53,233 nt of DNA from WS-11 sp964405235 (GTDB lineage Bacteria > Eisenbacteria > RBG-16-71-46). Positions 8,648-17,884 of this stretch are shown in pieces. Under the pieces are notes generated by a model. That model had not been told where the DNA came from and did no database searches. It was given only the letters and a program-made list of their open reading frames with translations. Position numbers and translations under genes: made by a program. Numbering within the stretch: the first letter of the stretch is position 1; the number at the start of each line of letters is the position of its first letter. The DNA is taken from the NCBI GenBank assembly GCA_964405235.1, contig CAYONG010000132.1, positions 1 to 53,233 on the forward strand, written 5' to 3'.

Positions 8648-10618
8648 ATGGCCCCCGGGCGATGGCTTGCCCGCGCGTCCCGCGCGCTGGCGCTGGTTGT
8701 TCTCGCAACTCTCGCCGCGGTCCCGACTGCGCATGCCTTGCGGGTGGTCAACTACAACATCACGAACTATCCGGGGCTGAACCTCGCCGGGCGCCAGCCG
8801 CATTTTCGTACCGTGCTGGCCACGCTCGGCGCGGACGTCGTGGTCGTCCAGGAGATGCAGAGCCAGGCCGGGGTGGATTCGTTCCGCACCAACGTGCTAA
8901 ACGTGATCGAGCCCGGGCAGTGGTCCTCCGTGACGTTCGTCAACGGCAACGACACGGACAACGCACTCTTCTACAAGCCCTCGAAGGTCCAATTCCTTGG
9001 CGGATGGGCGTGGTATCCCTCGGCGACGCTTCTCAGATTGGTCAACTGCTACCGACTGAAGCCGGTCGGCTACGCGGCGGGTTCGGCCGAGTTGCGCATC
9101 TATTCCCAGCACCTCAAGGCCTCGCAGGGGTTCGAGACCGATCGTCTCAACGAGGCGATTGGCATCCGCGACAGCATGAACTCCGTGCCGCCCGGGACCC
9201 ACTCCATCCTGATGGGAGACTTCAATATCTATACCGGAACCGAGCCCGCGTTTACGAAGCTCCGCGAGAGTCAGGCGGACAACGATGGCCGACTCTACGA
9301 TCCGCTCAACGCGCCGCTCATCACCTGGAACACCGCCAGCCTCTCGGCGATCCACACGCAGAGTCCTTGCTTAACTTGCCCCGGAGGATTCGCGACCGGC
9401 GGCCTCGACGATCGTTTCGACATGTTCCTGCCCACATACAATCTCAACGATGCTGAGGGGCTCGACCTTCTGGTCGCCACCTACAAGCCGGTCGGCAACG
9501 ACGGCCTGCACTACAACCTCAACATCACCGATCCGCCGACCATCCCCGAGGGGGCGGCGTTCGCCACCGCCCTCTGGAACTCCAGCGATCACCTGCCCAT
9601 CCGCGTGGACATCCAACTGCCGGCCAAGATGACCCTGCCGGCGAGCCTCGCCTTCGGTAGCGTCCTCGTCGGCGCGGCCGCGACCCAAAACCTGGCGGTG
9701 TCCAATCCCGCCCTCGTCCCGGCCGACGAGCTGAACTACGCGCTGGCGCCCGATCCCGGCTTCACCGCTCCGGGCGGCATGTTCGCCGCCAACGCGGGCG
9801 CCCCGAACAACAACCACGCGATCGGGATGAGCACGGCGTCCGTCGGGACCAAGTCCGGCACGCTCACCGTGAACTCGGACGACGTGGACGTGCCGACCTC
9901 CAACGTCTCCCTGACCGGCACCGTGCTGGACCACGCCGCCGCGTCGCTCGATTCCAGCGCGACCTTGCTCGCGACCCCGGTGGATTTCGGCGACCACGAG
10001 GTTGGTCAGTTCGCGAAACAGCCGGTGCGCGCACACAACCTTGGCTACGACGCGCTCCAGGCGCGGCTCTCGGTCAACTCGGCCAATATCGTGGGCGGCG
10101 ACGGCCGGTTCTCGGTCGTCGGCGGGTTCAGCGCCGCGCTGTTGGCGGGTACGGGGCAGACCTGGAACCTCCAGTTCGCCGACATCGGCGCCACACTCGA
10201 CCAGGAGTACACCGCGACCCTGACGCTGGCGAGCACCGACGAGGCGCTGCCCGGCGCCACCGCAGCCAGCGATCTGGTGGTCTCGCTCCGAGCGAAGCCG
10301 CTCTCGGGCACCACCGGTGTCCCGGGCGGCGAGTTGCCGAAGGCGCTGGCCTTCCACAGCCCGCGCCCCAACCCGCTCGCGCGCGAAGCGGTGTTCGCCT
10401 TCGATCTGCCCGAGGCCGCGCAGGTGAGCCTCGCGATCTACGACCTCACCGGCCGCCGGGTGGCCAATCTCGTCTCGGGCTCACTCGGCCCCGGCCGCTA
10501 CCAGATGCCCTGGCGCGCGGTCTCGGAGAGCGGTCCGCGGGTCCCGGGCGGGCTCTACTTCGCCCGCTTCACCACCCCGGGGATGAGCCGGGTCGCGCGG
10601 CTGATCGTGCTGCCGTAG
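8648..10618 (+). CDS. secreted endonuclease/exonuclease/phosphatase-fold protein with Ig-like repeats and FlgD-like tail
   Basis: A 656-residue exported protein; the signal peptide ends near A-H-A (residue 30). Residues ~31-325 are an EEP-fold phosphodiesterase domain with N-Y-N, Q-E-M, M-G-D-F-N and S-S-D-H-L-P catalytic motifs, so it may cut nucleic acid or another phosphodiester outside the cell. Residues ~330-560 are two choice-of-anchor-D-like beta domains (A-F-G-S-V-x-V-G ... and D-F-G-D-H-E-V-G ...). The last ~80 residues are a FlgD/CHU-like module (Y-D-L-T-G-R-R-V, P-G-G-L-Y-F-A-R). AGGAG lies five bases before the ATG. In related bacteria such tails often serve surface sorting; no secretion genes are visible here. 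Confidence 0.85.
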   Translation: MAPGRWLARASRALALVVLATLAAVPTAHALRVVNYNITNYPGLNLAGRQPHFRTVLATLGADVVVVQEMQSQAGVDSFRTNVLNVIEPGQWSSVTFVNGNDTDNALFYKPSKVQFLGGWAWYPSATLLRLVNCYRLKPVGYAAGSAELRIYSQHLKASQGFETDRLNEAIGIRDSMNSVPPGTHSILMGDFNIYTGTEPAFTKLRESQADNDGRLYDPLNAPLITWNTASLSAIHTQSPCLTCPGGFATGGLDDRFDMFLPTYNLNDAEGLDLLVATYKPVGNDGLHYNLNITDPPTIPEGAAFATALWNSSDHLPIRVDIQLPAKMTLPASLAFGSVLVGAAATQNLAVSNPALVPADELNYALAPDPGFTAPGGMFAANAGAPNNNHAIGMSTASVGTKSGTLTVNSDDVDVPTSNVSLTGTVLDHAAASLDSSATLLATPVDFGDHEVGQFAKQPVRAHNLGYDALQARLSVNSANIVGGDGRFSVVGGFSAALLAGTGQTWNLQFADIGATLDQEYTATLTLASTDEALPGATAASDLVVSLRAKPLSGTTGVPGGELPKALAFHSPRPNPLAREAVFAFDLPEAAQVSLAIYDLTGRRVANLVSGSLGPGRYQMPWRAVSESGPRVPGGLYFARFTTPGMSRVARLIVLP

Positions 10619-10652
10619 CCGGGCGCCGGTTCGTGCCCGAACGCCCGCCCTC

Positions 10653-11294
10653 CTAATCCGTTTCCCACGCGAACCCGCGGCACGCCCTGATCGGCAGCGC
10701 TGGGTAGCGCGGGAACGAAGGGTCGCTCGCTGAGCGTTTGCACAACCAGTAGCTCGCCATGGTCGCCGGCACTTCACGCGCGTGCCGGCAGTTGCGACAG
10801 AGTCCAACGGGATCCGGGGCGCCGATCGGGGCGGGCGTGTATTCCGCGGTCGGACCCAGGCGCGGGAACGGCATACCGATCAGTCGATCGTGCTCGACCA
10901 TGGTGCAGCGGTCCATCACCACGATGAGCCCCGCCGCGCGCGCGATCGCCGCCGCCTCGTCGTTCACGACGCCGATCTGAAGCCACAGGATTCGCGCGCC
11001 CACCTCCACCGCCGCGTGCGCGATCTCGGGCGTGAACTCGGCGCGACGGAACACGTCCACCAGATCCACGCGCCGCGGCACGGCATAGAGATCCTGATAA
11101 CACGTCTGCCCGAGCACCGACCCCTCGTTCGGATTGACCGGGACAACCGTGTAGCCCTGCTCCATCAACCCGCGCGACACCCTATGGCTCGGACGGTCGA
11201 GCCGGGACGAAGCGCCGACCACCGCGACGACCGGGCGCGCTTCGAGTAGCGCCATCAGATCGCGGTCGGGCGGGGTGTGCGGCTCGGTGCTCAT
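10653..11294 (-). CDS. CoA-binding (YccU-like) domain protein with C-terminal Cys cluster
   Basis: A 213-residue protein. Residues ~15-140 are a CoA_binding Rossmann domain: A-V-V-G-A-S near 24-29, P-V-N-P-N-E, D-L-V-D-V-F-R, and the closing M-D-R-C-T-x-x-E-H. Simple YccU proteins stop here at about 140 residues. This one has a further ~70 residues with C166-x2-C169, C185 and C205, a likely metal site. The function of the family is poorly defined; it binds CoA or acyl-CoA. The ATG at 11294 is chosen because the coding signal begins there; the frame stays open upstream but reads as low-complexity sequence. Confidence 0.8.
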   Translation of the reverse strand: MSTEPHTPPDRDLMALLEARPVVAVVGASSRLDRPSHRVSRGLMEQGYTVVPVNPNEGSVLGQTCYQDLYAVPRRVDLVDVFRRAEFTPEIAHAAVEVGARILWLQIGVVNDEAAAIARAAGLIVVMDRCTMVEHDRLIGMPFPRLGPTAEYTPAPIGAPDPVGLCRNCRHAREVPATMASYWLCKRSASDPSFPRYPALPIRACRGFAWETD

Positions 11295-11463
11295 GGGTGG
11301 CGAATCTAGTCCTTCGCCGCGCCGGCCGCGACCGGTTCGCCACGGGCGCCCCCCGCATGCGGGCTTGACTTGGAGCCGCGCCGGGCCCCAGATTCGCTCC
11401 CCTGTGCGCACTTCCGCAGGCCATCCTGAGGAGGGCCTGCGCATCCATCTGGGGGAAGACTCG

Positions 11464-12189
11464 ATGTCCCGTGTTCCGTCGTCCGTCGTCCGCGCAGTCC
11501 TGATTTCGCTCGTCCTGGCCGGTGCGCTTGGAGCCGGGGCCGGGGCCGCCTTCGCCGGCACGGACGTCGGCAGCATCAACTTCATCATCGGACGCAAGAA
11601 CATCACCGGCGACACGCTGTTCGTGGGCCCGCCGAGCGGCGTGGTGGCGGACGGGCAGCCGGCGCTGGGCGTCGAACTGACCTGGGGCCGGCAGGGCTGG
11701 CCGGCGCTGATCGCCCTCGACGTGCTGCACTCCTATGACGACGGGGTCACCCGCGTCCCAGCCTTCTTCACCACTCCGGCATACGATCAGCGCCTGCGCG
11801 CGAGCACGTTCGAGATCGGGCTGGGCGTGCGTCGGGCCTGGACCGTCCTCGGCCTCTCGCCCTATCTCGGCGCCGGCGGGTCGTTGGTGCGCGGCAATGC
11901 CGTGGTCGAGATCAGCGATCCCAACGCCGGCCAGTTCGGCGCCCTCACCGCCTCTGCGCGGGGGCGCGCCTCCGCGTTCGGCTACTGGGCGGGTGGCGGG
12001 ATCTACCGCCGTCTCGGACCACGCTTCCAACTCGGTCTCGCCGGCCGTTACTCGAAGGCAACGCTGCCGGCGTCCCGGTTGATCGTCGAGAGCGGGTCCC
12101 TCCCCACGTCCGCCTCAATCCGGGAGATCGACGCGGGCGGACTGCACATCAACCTGGTCGTGGGCTGGTCGTTCCCAAGCCGCAAGTAG
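11464..12189 (+). CDS. outer-membrane beta-barrel-like protein
   Basis: A 241-residue protein with a clear signal peptide (hydrophobic 10-32, ending A-F-A). Alternating polar/apolar strands and a terminal aromatic (G-W-S-F-P-S-R-K) suggest an eight-stranded porin-like barrel. Y-L-G-A-G-G-S and A-G-G-G-I-Y-R-R are typical barrel turns. No specific function is recognisable. GGGGGAAG sits five bases before the ATG. It is the only gene in its unit; the upstream CoA-binding gene is divergent. Confidence 0.7.
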   Translation: MSRVPSSVVRAVLISLVLAGALGAGAGAAFAGTDVGSINFIIGRKNITGDTLFVGPPSGVVADGQPALGVELTWGRQGWPALIALDVLHSYDDGVTRVPAFFTTPAYDQRLRASTFEIGLGVRRAWTVLGLSPYLGAGGSLVRGNAVVEISDPNAGQFGALTASARGRASAFGYWAGGGIYRRLGPRFQLGLAGRYSKATLPASRLIVESGSLPTSASIREIDAGGLHINLVVGWSFPSRK

Positions 12190-12291
12190 CGCCGTGGTGG
12201 GCGCGGCCGGGCCTCCCGCGTCCGGCCGCGCCCGCCCCGCTGCGGTAGACTCGCGGGGCATGTCGCCCCGACCTGGACCACGCCGCCCCGC

Positions 12292-14412
12292 ATGACACGC
12301 GGACGCTTGGCCCCCCGGGTCGCCCACCCGGCCTCCCGCCCGGCGCTGCCCGCGCGGACCCCAGGCCCGATCTCCCTCCACGCGGAATCGCCGCTCGATC
12401 CGCCTGCCGCCCGCCGCTGGTTGCTCGCCTCGATCGGCGTCGCCCTCGTGCTCGGCGTCGCGCTCCTCGTGATGGCCCTGGGCCCCCACCGGGTGGGCGA
12501 CTACTTCACCGAGACCGACTTCTACGGCGGGTACGCCGCCGGCGCGAAGGCGCTCCAGAGCGGCCATCTCGATCCGGCGCGCTACGGCGTCGTGGGTCCG
12601 GGATACGAGGCGGCGCTGGCGCTGGTCGGGTTCGTCGTGCGCGACCAGTTTCTCGCCGCCGAGCTGATCTCGGTGATCTCGGTGGTCGCGGGCGTGGCAT
12701 TGTGGGCGCTGCTCGTCGCGCGGCGTGCCGACCCGCGGCTCGCGTTCGCGCTCACCCTATTCCTCGCCACCAATGGGACGCTCTTCCGTTACGGCTACTC
12801 GGCCACGACCGACGCCCTCGCGTGGGCGCTTCAGGCACTCGCGCTCTTCCTGCTGCTCGCGCGCGAGCGCCCGCGTAGCGCGCTGCTGGCCGGCGTGGTC
12901 GCGGCGCTCGCCTTCCTCACCCGCTACAGCGCGGTCTACCTGCTGCCGGCAGGCCTCGTGGCGCTGGTCGCGGGCGGCACGCTCCAGCCACCTCGGGCCC
13001 GCGGCGCGCTGCTGTTCGCCGCCGGTTTCGCCGCGCCGGTCGTGCCGTGGGTGCTCTACTCGCTCACCCACGGCGGGTCGCTCGCGCTCCAACTCCATCA
13101 CAACATCGCCTACGACGTGTTCGCCCGCGCGCAGGGGATCCCCTGGGACGATTACCAGGAGCTGCTCCAGCCCCAGTTCGGATCACTGTGGGACGTGATC
13201 GCCCGCGATCCGGGGGCGGTGGCGCGGCGCGAGCTGTTCAACATCTGGGATCACCTGCGACTCGACATGCAGGCGTTGCTGGGGCCGGCGGTAGCGGTCT
13301 CGGCCGCGGTCGGCCTGGTGCTTGCGGCGCTGGACGGCACGCTGCGCCGTTTGTGGCCGTTGTGGCTCTCGGGCACGCTCGCGTTCCTGGTGCTGGTGCC
13401 GGTGTTCTACTCCGAGCGCTATTCGCTGCCGCTGCTCCCGGTCTACGCGACGCTCGCCGCCGCCGCGTTCAGCTCGCCGCGCTTCGCGTTGGCGGTCGGG
13501 CGGGGACGTGCCCTGTGGCTCAAAGCCCTGCTATTCGCCCTCCCGCTCGCGCTCGCGGCGCAGACCTCGGCGCGGGTCCAGGCGCGGGTCATCGACCAGC
13601 TTCCGGTTGAGGTGCTGGAGTCGGCGCGCGCGCTACGCGCCCAGGCGCGCCCCGGGGATCGGGTGATCACCCGCAAGCCGCATATCGCCTTCCACGGCGG
13701 GGTGGAATCGCTCCCGTTCCCGTTCACCAAGACCCTGCCCGAGCTGGCCGCCTACGCGCGCGAGCATCGGGCACGGTGGCTCTTCTTCTCGTGGCCGGAG
13801 GCCGAGATGCGGCCCGACTACTTCTTCCTGCTCGATACCAGCGCCGTGGTGCCCGGGCTCACGGTGCGCAGCGTTTCGCCCGGGCATCCCGCAATCCTTT
13901 ACGAGATCGGCCCGGGTTTCGGCGCCATCCCGAGTTGGTTCTCCAACGATACGCTGGTGGCGTACTACACGTCGCGGGCGCGCCTGAAGGTGAACCCGCG
14001 CGAGGTACGCTCGCTCTACACGCTGGGGCTCATCGCCCGCGCCCGCGGACAGCTGGACGAGGCGCGACTCCAGCTCGAACTGGCGCTCCGCCTGAGCCCC
14101 AACGACCTGCCGACCGTGCTCACTCTCGGCGACGTGTATCTCCGGTCGAACGACGCCTCGCGGGCCGCCCAGGCCTACCAGCGGGCCCTCGCCCTCGATC
14201 CGGGCAATGTCACGGCGCAGGTCGGGCTCGGCTGGGCGGCGTTGGTCGCCCGCCAGCCGGCGGACGCCGCGCACCTGTGGCGGGGCGTCATCGACGTCAC
14301 CCGCGATGGTGCTACCCTGCGGCGCATGATCGAGCTCTACCGCGCGGTGGGGGACACCGCGGCCGAGACGCAGGCGCGCGCGGCGCTCGGCCGCCTGGAC
14401 GGCACGCCGTGA
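12292..14412 (+). CDS. GT-C (PMT/GT39-like) membrane glycosyltransferase with C-terminal TPRs
   Basis: A 706-residue protein. A first membrane helix at ~42-63 is followed by a periplasmic loop with E-T-D-F-Y-G-G-Y (~74-81), which fits the acidic catalytic loop of GT-C enzymes using polyprenyl-phosphate sugars. About ten further helices run to ~440. Residues ~566-700 form three to four tetratricopeptide repeats (L-Y-T-L-G-L-I-A-R-A-R-G-Q-L and similar), probably a protein-interaction platform. The donor and acceptor are unknown. Its stop overlaps the next start (GTGA), placing it first in a three-gene unit with a LamG protein and a spermidine-synthase-like membrane protein. Confidence 0.75.
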   Translation: MTRGRLAPRVAHPASRPALPARTPGPISLHAESPLDPPAARRWLLASIGVALVLGVALLVMALGPHRVGDYFTETDFYGGYAAGAKALQSGHLDPARYGVVGPGYEAALALVGFVVRDQFLAAELISVISVVAGVALWALLVARRADPRLAFALTLFLATNGTLFRYGYSATTDALAWALQALALFLLLARERPRSALLAGVVAALAFLTRYSAVYLLPAGLVALVAGGTLQPPRARGALLFAAGFAAPVVPWVLYSLTHGGSLALQLHHNIAYDVFARAQGIPWDDYQELLQPQFGSLWDVIARDPGAVARRELFNIWDHLRLDMQALLGPAVAVSAAVGLVLAALDGTLRRLWPLWLSGTLAFLVLVPVFYSERYSLPLLPVYATLAAAAFSSPRFALAVGRGRALWLKALLFALPLALAAQTSARVQARVIDQLPVEVLESARALRAQARPGDRVITRKPHIAFHGGVESLPFPFTKTLPELAAYAREHRARWLFFSWPEAEMRPDYFFLLDTSAVVPGLTVRSVSPGHPAILYEIGPGFGAIPSWFSNDTLVAYYTSRARLKVNPREVRSLYTLGLIARARGQLDEARLQLELALRLSPNDLPTVLTLGDVYLRSNDASRAAQAYQRALALDPGNVTAQVGLGWAALVARQPADAAHLWRGVIDVTRDGATLRRMIELYRAVGDTAAETQARAALGRLDGTP

Positions 14413-15287
14413 GGGCATTGCGTGGACTCGGCGCGGCCGGCGCACTCGCGCTCACCGTGCTGTTCGGGGTCTCGTGCACCCGGCCGGGAGCGAGCCCGCC
14501 CGACCCCAGGCGGGGGGCCTCGGGCGCCGACTCGGTGACGGTGGCGCTCTGGCGGTTCGACGAGGCGGCGGGCGCCCGCTGCGCCGACGCCGGCCCGTTC
14601 CGCCTCGACGCCACCGCCGGGCCCGGCACGCGCGGCAGTTACGGCCGCTACGCGAGCGCGCGCGAGTTCACGCGGGTGATCGATTCGTTCGTGTACGCGC
14701 CGAACAATCCGGTCCTCGATCCCTCCAGCGGGTTCACTGTCGAGGCGTGGGTGCTGCCGCGCGCGTTCGGCCAGTACGAGGACACGCCGATCGCGGCGCG
14801 TTGGACGCAGGAAGGGAACGAGCAGAGCTGGCTGTTCGGCATCGTCGGCGCCCGGATCAAGCCGCCGTTCGCGCGGCTGCCAAGCCCCGGCTACCACGAC
14901 GCTCTCGTGCTCGGCGGGCAGGCCGGGCAACTGGTGTTCGCGTTCCAACCCGCCGATGCCAGCCAGTCGCGCGCGTTCACCTCGTCGCAGCGGCTTATCC
15001 TCGAGCACTGGACCCACGTCGCCGTGAGCTTCGACGGCTCGGTCGTGCGGTTCTTCATAGACGGACGGCTCGACGCCCAGTACGCCACGCGCGGGCGAAT
15101 CCAGACCAGCCACGCGCCGCTGTTGATCGGCAACTACTTTGATACCCGTCGGCTCAGCAGATTCAGTGGCGAGCTGCGCATGGAGCCGGGCGGAGATGAG
15201 AATCCCTACTACGCCTTCGAAGGGCTGATCGACGAGCTGCGCATCTCGAGCGCCGCACGCACCGAGTTCCCGGGGACCGGCCGGTGA
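14409..15287 (+). CDS. exported LamG/concanavalin-like domain protein
   Basis: A 292-residue protein starting at GTG inside the previous stop (GTGA). Residues 1-25 are a signal peptide with a Cys after V-S, so it may be a lipoprotein with an imperfect lipobox. The rest is a LamG/pentraxin-like jelly-roll: V-A-L-W-R-F-D-E, F-T-V-E-A-W-V, W-T-H-V-A-V-S-F-D-G, F-I-D-G-R-L-D and the closing G-L-I-D-E-L-R-I-S-S. These domains usually bind sugars or act as adhesion modules. The gene sits between a glycosyltransferase and a large membrane enzyme, so a cell-surface glycan role is possible. Its own stop overlaps the next GTG. Confidence 0.8.
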   Translation: MRALRGLGAAGALALTVLFGVSCTRPGASPPDPRRGASGADSVTVALWRFDEAAGARCADAGPFRLDATAGPGTRGSYGRYASAREFTRVIDSFVYAPNNPVLDPSSGFTVEAWVLPRAFGQYEDTPIAARWTQEGNEQSWLFGIVGARIKPPFARLPSPGYHDALVLGGQAGQLVFAFQPADASQSRAFTSSQRLILEHWTHVAVSFDGSVVRFFIDGRLDAQYATRGRIQTSHAPLLIGNYFDTRRLSRFSGELRMEPGGDENPYYAFEGLIDELRISSAARTEFPGTGR

Positions 15288-17758
15288 GAGGAAGGGAGCC
15301 GCGCACTCCGGCTGGGACCGACTGGCCGCTCTGGATCTCGATCGTCCTCTTCGCCGGCAGCGGCTTTTCGGCCCTGGTCTACGAGATCGTCTGGTTCGAG
15401 CTGCTCGAGCTGGTGGTGGGCTCGTCGGCAATCTCGCTCGGCATCCTGCTCGGCACGTTCATGGGCGGGCTGTGCCTGGGCAGCCTGCTGCTGCCACGCT
15501 TGGTCCCGCGCGGGTCGCATCCGTTCCGTGTCTACGCGCTGCTCGAGCTTGGGATCGCGGCCTTGGGCGTGCTCGTATTCTTCGCCGTGCCGCTCATCGG
15601 CGGCCTCTACACCGGCAGCGACGCGCATGGGCTGTGGGGCGTGTTCCTGCGCGCTGCGTTCGCGGCCGTTTGCCTGCTGCCCCCCACCTTGCTGATGGGG
15701 GCGACACTGCCGGCCATCGCCCGCTGGGTCGAGGCCACGCCGCGCGGGGTCGGCTGGCTGGGGGTGTTCTACGGCAGCAACATCGCCGGCGGCATCCTCG
15801 GCTGCCTGCTGGCAGGCTTCTACCTCCTGCGGGTCCATGACGCCGCGGTCGCGACCACGGTCGCCGCCATCACCAATGTGGTCGTGAGCGCCATCGCCTG
15901 GACGCTGGCCCGGCGCAGCACCGCCCACGCTCCGCCGCCGGAGATGGCGGCCACCGCGGCCCCTGCCCCCTCCGGCAACGCGGCGATCTACGTCGCGATC
16001 GCCCTGTCCGGTCTTTGCGCGCTGGGTGGCGAAGTGGTCTGGACGCGCCTGCTCTCCTTGCTGCTCGGGGCGACGGTGTACACGTTCTCGATCATCCTCG
16101 CCGTCTATCTGATGGGGCTCGGGATCGGCAGCAGCCTGGGCGCGGCCATCGCGCGCTCGAGCCCGCATCCGCGGCGCGCCCTCGGGGTCTGCCAGGCGCT
16201 GCTCGCGCTCGCCATCGCCTGGTCGGCGTACATGCTCAGCCGCTCGCTGCCCTACTGGCCGGTCGCGCCGTCGCTGACGCGCGACCCGTGGATCGGCTTC
16301 CAGCTCGACATCGTGCGCTGCCTGTGGACCCTGCTGCCCGCGACGGTGCTGTGGGGGGCGAGCTTCCCGCTCGCCCTGGCCGCGGCCGCGCGTGGACAGG
16401 ACCCCGGACGCCTGGTTGCCGGCGTCTACGCGGCGAACACCGTGGGCGCGATCGCCGGCGCTCTCGGGTTCAGCTTCTTCGTCATCCCCTCGTTCGGCAC
16501 GCAGGTCGCGCAGCAGGCGCTGGTGGCGCTCTCGGCCGTCGTCGGCCTCGCGCTGCTGGCCCCCGGAGCCTGGCCGCCGTGGATGAGCATGGCGCGAGGT
16601 CTGCGTGCCGCCGGCCTGGTCGCGGCCGCCCTCCTCGCGGCGTGGTTGGTCGCCCGCGTCCCGGCCATCCCCGAGGCGCTGATCGCCCTCGGACGCTACG
16701 TCGCGTTTCGGCACGCGCCGGGGAACCCGCCTGCGAATGGCGGACATGACCCCAACGTCCTCTACGTCGGCGAGGGGCTGACCCAGTCGGTGGTGGTCTC
16801 GAGCAACGGCCGCGTGCGCATCTTCCACGTCAGCGGCAAGATCGAGGCGTCCACGACACCGAAAGACATGCGCCTGCAGCGCATGCTCGGCCACATCCCG
16901 GCGCTGGTCCATCCCGAGCCGCGCTCGGTGCTGATCGTCGGATGCGGGGCGGGCATCACCGCGGGCACCTTCGCGCTCTACCCCAGCATCAGCCGCATTG
17001 TCATCTGCGAGATCGAGCCGCTGGTGCCGAAGAAGGTGGCGCCGTTCTTCGCCGCCGAGAACTACGACATCGTCTCCGATCCGCGGGTCGAGATCGTCTA
17101 CGACGACGCCCGTCACTACATCCTGACCACCCGGGAGAAGTTCGACGTCATCACCTCCGACCCGATCCATCCCTGGGTCAAGGGTTCGGCCGCGCTCTAC
17201 AGCCAGGACTACTTCGCGCTGGTGAAGCGGCATCTCAATTCCGGCGGCGTGGTGACGCAGTGGGTGCCGCTCTACCAGGCGAGCGAGCCGACGGTGAAGG
17301 GCGAGATCGCCACGTTCTTCGAGTCGTTCCCGAACGGGAGCCTCTGGGCCAACAACGACCGTAGTCAGGGGAACGACCACGACCTCGTGCTGCTCGGGAC
17401 CGACGGCCCGACCAGGATCGATCTGGACGACATCTCGGCGCGGCTCGATCGTCCGGACCACCAGTCGGTGAAGCGGTCGCTTGAAGAGGTCGGATTCTCG
17501 ACCGCGATCGAGCTGCTGGCGACCTACGCCGGGCGGAAGGCGGACCTCGCGCCGTGGCTGGCGGATGCCCAGATCAACCGCGACCGACGGCCGTGGCTCC
17601 AGTATCAGGCGGGGTGGGAGTCGTACACCCCGCAGACCGATGACGTGTCCGGGGCGCTCGCGGCGTACCGGCGGTTCCCGGAGGATCTGTTCGTGGGCTC
17701 GGAGCGCTTGAAGCAGGCGCTCAAGACCGGGGGGAATGGTTCGGAGCCCGAGCGCTAA
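15284..17758 (+). CDS. multi-spanning membrane protein fused to a spermidine-synthase-like domain
   Basis: An 824-residue protein starting at GTG in a GTGA overlap. Residues ~15-470 form two sets of membrane helices, each opening with a G-x-x-A-L-x-x-E-x-x-W motif (L-V-Y-E-I-V-W, L-G-G-E-V-V-W) typical of this fused family. Residues ~489-760 are a Rossmann domain like polyamine aminopropyltransferase: L-I-V-G-C-G-A-G (AdoMet site), C-E-I-E-P-L, Y-D-D-A-R-H-Y and D-V-I-T-S-D-P-I-H-P-W. The last motif differs from the D-S-S-D-P of true spermidine synthases, so the product is uncertain. Membrane-fused versions are widespread but poorly characterised. It ends the overlapping unit that starts at 12292. 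Confidence 0.83.
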   Translation: MRGREPRTPAGTDWPLWISIVLFAGSGFSALVYEIVWFELLELVVGSSAISLGILLGTFMGGLCLGSLLLPRLVPRGSHPFRVYALLELGIAALGVLVFFAVPLIGGLYTGSDAHGLWGVFLRAAFAAVCLLPPTLLMGATLPAIARWVEATPRGVGWLGVFYGSNIAGGILGCLLAGFYLLRVHDAAVATTVAAITNVVVSAIAWTLARRSTAHAPPPEMAATAAPAPSGNAAIYVAIALSGLCALGGEVVWTRLLSLLLGATVYTFSIILAVYLMGLGIGSSLGAAIARSSPHPRRALGVCQALLALAIAWSAYMLSRSLPYWPVAPSLTRDPWIGFQLDIVRCLWTLLPATVLWGASFPLALAAAARGQDPGRLVAGVYAANTVGAIAGALGFSFFVIPSFGTQVAQQALVALSAVVGLALLAPGAWPPWMSMARGLRAAGLVAAALLAAWLVARVPAIPEALIALGRYVAFRHAPGNPPANGGHDPNVLYVGEGLTQSVVVSSNGRVRIFHVSGKIEASTTPKDMRLQRMLGHIPALVHPEPRSVLIVGCGAGITAGTFALYPSISRIVICEIEPLVPKKVAPFFAAENYDIVSDPRVEIVYDDARHYILTTREKFDVITSDPIHPWVKGSAALYSQDYFALVKRHLNSGGVVTQWVPLYQASEPTVKGEIATFFESFPNGSLWANNDRSQGNDHDLVLLGTDGPTRIDLDDISARLDRPDHQSVKRSLEEVGFSTAIELLATYAGRKADLAPWLADAQINRDRRPWLQYQAGWESYTPQTDDVSGALAAYRRFPEDLFVGSERLKQALKTGGNGSEPER

Positions 17759-17766
17759 TCCGTCGC

Positions 17767-17796
17767 TTGTCGCCCGCCCCCGGCACCTGATAGGGT
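17767..17796 (+). promoter_or_regulatory. candidate promoter (extended -10) upstream of the subtilase gene
   Basis: TTGTCG (17767-17772) and TAGGGT (17791-17796) are 18 bases apart, and TG one base before the -10 gives an extended -10 form. The start would be near 17803, with a leader of about 80 bases before GTG 17885. The evidence is by motif only. Confidence 0.35.
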
Positions 17797-17884
17797 CACG
17801 TCTGCCTCCGGTGCGTGCCCACCCCACGGCTCGCGCCCCCTCTCTTCGCAGCGCCCCGCCTGACCCGCCTCCCGTGGTATCGCC

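Noticed and set aside
6861..8780. A long plus-strand frame opposite the HD-GYP gene
   Set aside because: Same antisense effect; the HD-GYP motifs on the minus strand are unambiguous.
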